From the NCBI GenBank assembly GCA_937870805.1, contig CALMZT010000365.1, forward strand, positions 1 through 7,264: DNA of 7,264 bases, written 5' to 3'. Under the pieces are notes generated by a model. The model saw only the letters and a list, made by a program, of their open reading frames with translations, was not told the origin of the DNA and did no database searches. The DNA comes from an uncultured Chloroflexota bacterium. GTDB taxonomy: Bacteria > Chloroflexota > Anaerolineae > Aggregatilineales > Phototrophicaceae. The translations under genes and the position numbers were made by a program. The number at the start of each line of letters is the position of its first letter. Position 1 is the stretch's first letter. This document shows, one piece after another, positions 6,411 through 7,264 of the stretch.

Positions 6411-6478
6411 TAACGCTTACCCTACGCTCTCCCTGTGATTTTCTGATGGCAAATTGACAACTTCAGGGGCAAAATAAC

Positions 6479-6507
6479 TTGCCTCATAACGATTCTCGCA
6501 ATATACT
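6479..6507 (+). promoter_or_regulatory. Candidate promoter of the secreted SH3b gene
   Basis: TTGCCT (6479-6484) and TATACT (6502-6507, five of six consensus positions) are separated by 17 bases. This predicts a leader of about 88 bases before the ATG at 6603, ending in a strong AGAGGAG (6590-6596). A perfect TTGACA at 6454-6459 lies further up but has only a weak TAACTT partner at 15 bases. The 254 bases between the divergent genes hold this promoter, the minus-strand promoter at 6382-6410, and no credible gene. Confidence 0.45.
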
Positions 6508-6602
6508 CACAGCAGAGTTGAAAGACTTGCTGATTTTCTTGGTGGATTGCATCATGCGTCCGGGCGCGGTGCCGGGAAGGGCTAAACTCAGAGGAGAAAA
6601 CC

Positions 6603-7264
6603 ATGAAACGAACAAAAGCCTTTTTTGCAATAATCCTGCTTATCTTTTTGGGAGCGCTTTTTGGGAACACTGTGACAGCCTCTGACAGGGAACAACGGGT
6701 GCAGTTCACTGCGCCGGTTCTGGTGGTAAACACCAGCTTCCTCAATGTGCGCACGGGTCCCGGCGCGCAATATCCGGTTCTGATCACAACCGTCGGCGGT
6801 ACAGAACTGCCCGTTCTAGCGGTTGCGAGTGACCTGGTATGGTATCAGGTGTCTACCGTGATTGGTACCGGGTGGGTCAACGTGGAGTTCACACTTCCGC
6901 GTGGCGACTTTACTAACGTACCCGTCATTAACCTTTCAGACATCATCAATTTCGATCCACAGACTGCCGCGCTGCTTGGTCAAGGGGGGGGGGGTATCGC
7001 AACGACCCCTGTCGCTGGGAGTGTTCCGGGTGTGGGTGTACCCGTAGCAGTTCCTAGCGGCGGTACAAGCTGCTTCGCGACTACGGCGACCATGATTGCG
7101 ACCTCTGCCAACCTTTTGGCAGCACCGGATGCGAATGCACAGGTACTCGCTGTACTTTTCTTCCAGGGTGCGAACGCTGACTACCCGGTGGTGGGACAGT
7201 CGGGACGCTTCGTGCAGATCGTTGTTGCCGGTGTCGGCACAGGTTGGGTGGAGGGCACAGGGCT
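6603..7264 (+). CDS. Secreted SH3b-domain protein with an in-frame G11 tract, 3' partial
   Basis: The frame is open from the ATG at 6603 to the window edge (220 residues, no stop), preceded by a strong AGAGGAG six bases upstream of the start. A signal peptide covers residues 1-26 (MKRTK, hydrophobic core, VTA before SDRE). A bacterial SH3 (SH3_3-type) unit follows at about 38-96, with the family hallmark LNVRTGPG (47-54), then WYQV (80-83) and TGWV (89-92). A linker rich in Gly, Val and Pro (about 97-153) contains Gly128-Gly131, encoded by 11 consecutive G. A second, degenerate SH3-like unit starts near 157 (CFATTATM, ANLLAAPDA) and ends with TGWVE (213-217), parallel to the first. SH3b units typically bind cell-wall components, which suits the adjacent divergent transpeptidase genes; no catalytic domain is seen before the edge. 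The continued SH3-like reading after the tract shows that the 11-G length is the in-frame state. Confidence 0.82.
   Translation, partial: MKRTKAFFAIILLIFLGALFGNTVTASDREQRVQFTAPVLVVNTSFLNVRTGPGAQYPVLITTVGGTELPVLAVASDLVWYQVSTVIGTGWVNVEFTLPRGDFTNVPVINLSDIINFDPQTAALLGQGGGGIATTPVAGSVPGVGVPVAVPSGGTSCFATTATMIATSANLLAAPDANAQVLAVLFFQGANADYPVVGQSGRFVQIVVAGVGTGWVEGTG
6984..6994 (+). repeat. Homopolymer tract of 11 G inside the SH3b gene
   Basis: Eleven consecutive G encode Gly128 to Gly130 and the first two bases of the Gly131 codon. With 11 G the frame stays open to the window edge. Loss of one G would lead to a TAG at 7045-7047 and gain of one G to a TAG at 7055-7057 (present numbering), both truncating the protein before the second SH3-like unit. 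Such tracts slip during replication in known contingency genes. Confidence 0.9.

Noticed and set aside
6537..6602. Riboswitch or attenuator in the leader of the SH3b gene
   Set aside because: The leader has a GC-rich patch near 6560-6580 but no stable paired stem with a terminator tract and no known riboswitch core that I can recognise.
6422..6787. Minus-strand open frame of 121 codons antisense to the SH3b gene
   Set aside because: It has no recognisable motif, covers the promoter region and the start of a well-supported plus-strand gene, and has no convincing ribosome binding site.
6862..7047. Alternative plus-strand frame crossing the G tract
   Set aside because: It is the frame that would be entered after loss of one G; it shows no SH3 motif and ends shortly after the tract, so it is not a separate gene.

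Overview
The window looks like a chromosomal stretch of moderate GC from a bacterium, most likely a member of the Chloroflexota (Anaerolineae-like). The placement is an inference: the secreted SH3b protein and the paired L,D-transpeptidases with SH3-like N-termini remind me of that phylum, and no rRNA or other marker gene is present to confirm it. There are six protein genes, two of them cut by the window edges. No tRNA, rRNA, CRISPR array or insertion sequence is visible.

Left half (1-3985, + strand). An SQD1/SqdB-like sugar-nucleotide short-chain dehydrogenase (UDP-sulfoquinovose synthase family) enters from the left edge and ends at a strong rho-independent terminator. A HisD-family dehydrogenase follows, and 39 bases later an aminoglycoside-phosphotransferase-fold kinase; these two probably form one operon. 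The HisD-family protein keeps the catalytic Glu-His pair but has changed two of the four zinc ligands and two further histidinol-contacting residues, so it is probably not a histidine-biosynthesis enzyme. The SQD1-like protein keeps the Thr/Tyr/Lys catalytic residues but has Pro where plant SQD1 has Arg101. The three genes may serve a small sugar or sulfonate-related pathway, but this rests on gene order and family membership only.

Right half (3986-7264). A hairpin at 4023-4047 separates the left genes from two convergent minus-strand genes. These are tandem paralogues encoding secreted L,D-transpeptidases (YkuD domain, SHGC active site), each with its own promoter region and with a terminator between them. 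Both share a Cys-x5-Cys pair just after the signal peptide and a CGTAGGGT motif upstream of the promoter. Divergent from them, on the + strand, a secreted protein with two SH3b-like units begins and runs off the right edge. It carries an uninterrupted run of 11 G inside the reading frame between the two SH3b units; gain or loss of one G would stop translation within about 65 bases, which makes it a candidate phase-variation switch.

Working view: the right half is a cell-envelope locus (peptidoglycan cross-linking plus a wall-associated SH3b protein with possible on/off switching). The left half is a metabolic module built from two enzymes that each depart from their textbook family members.
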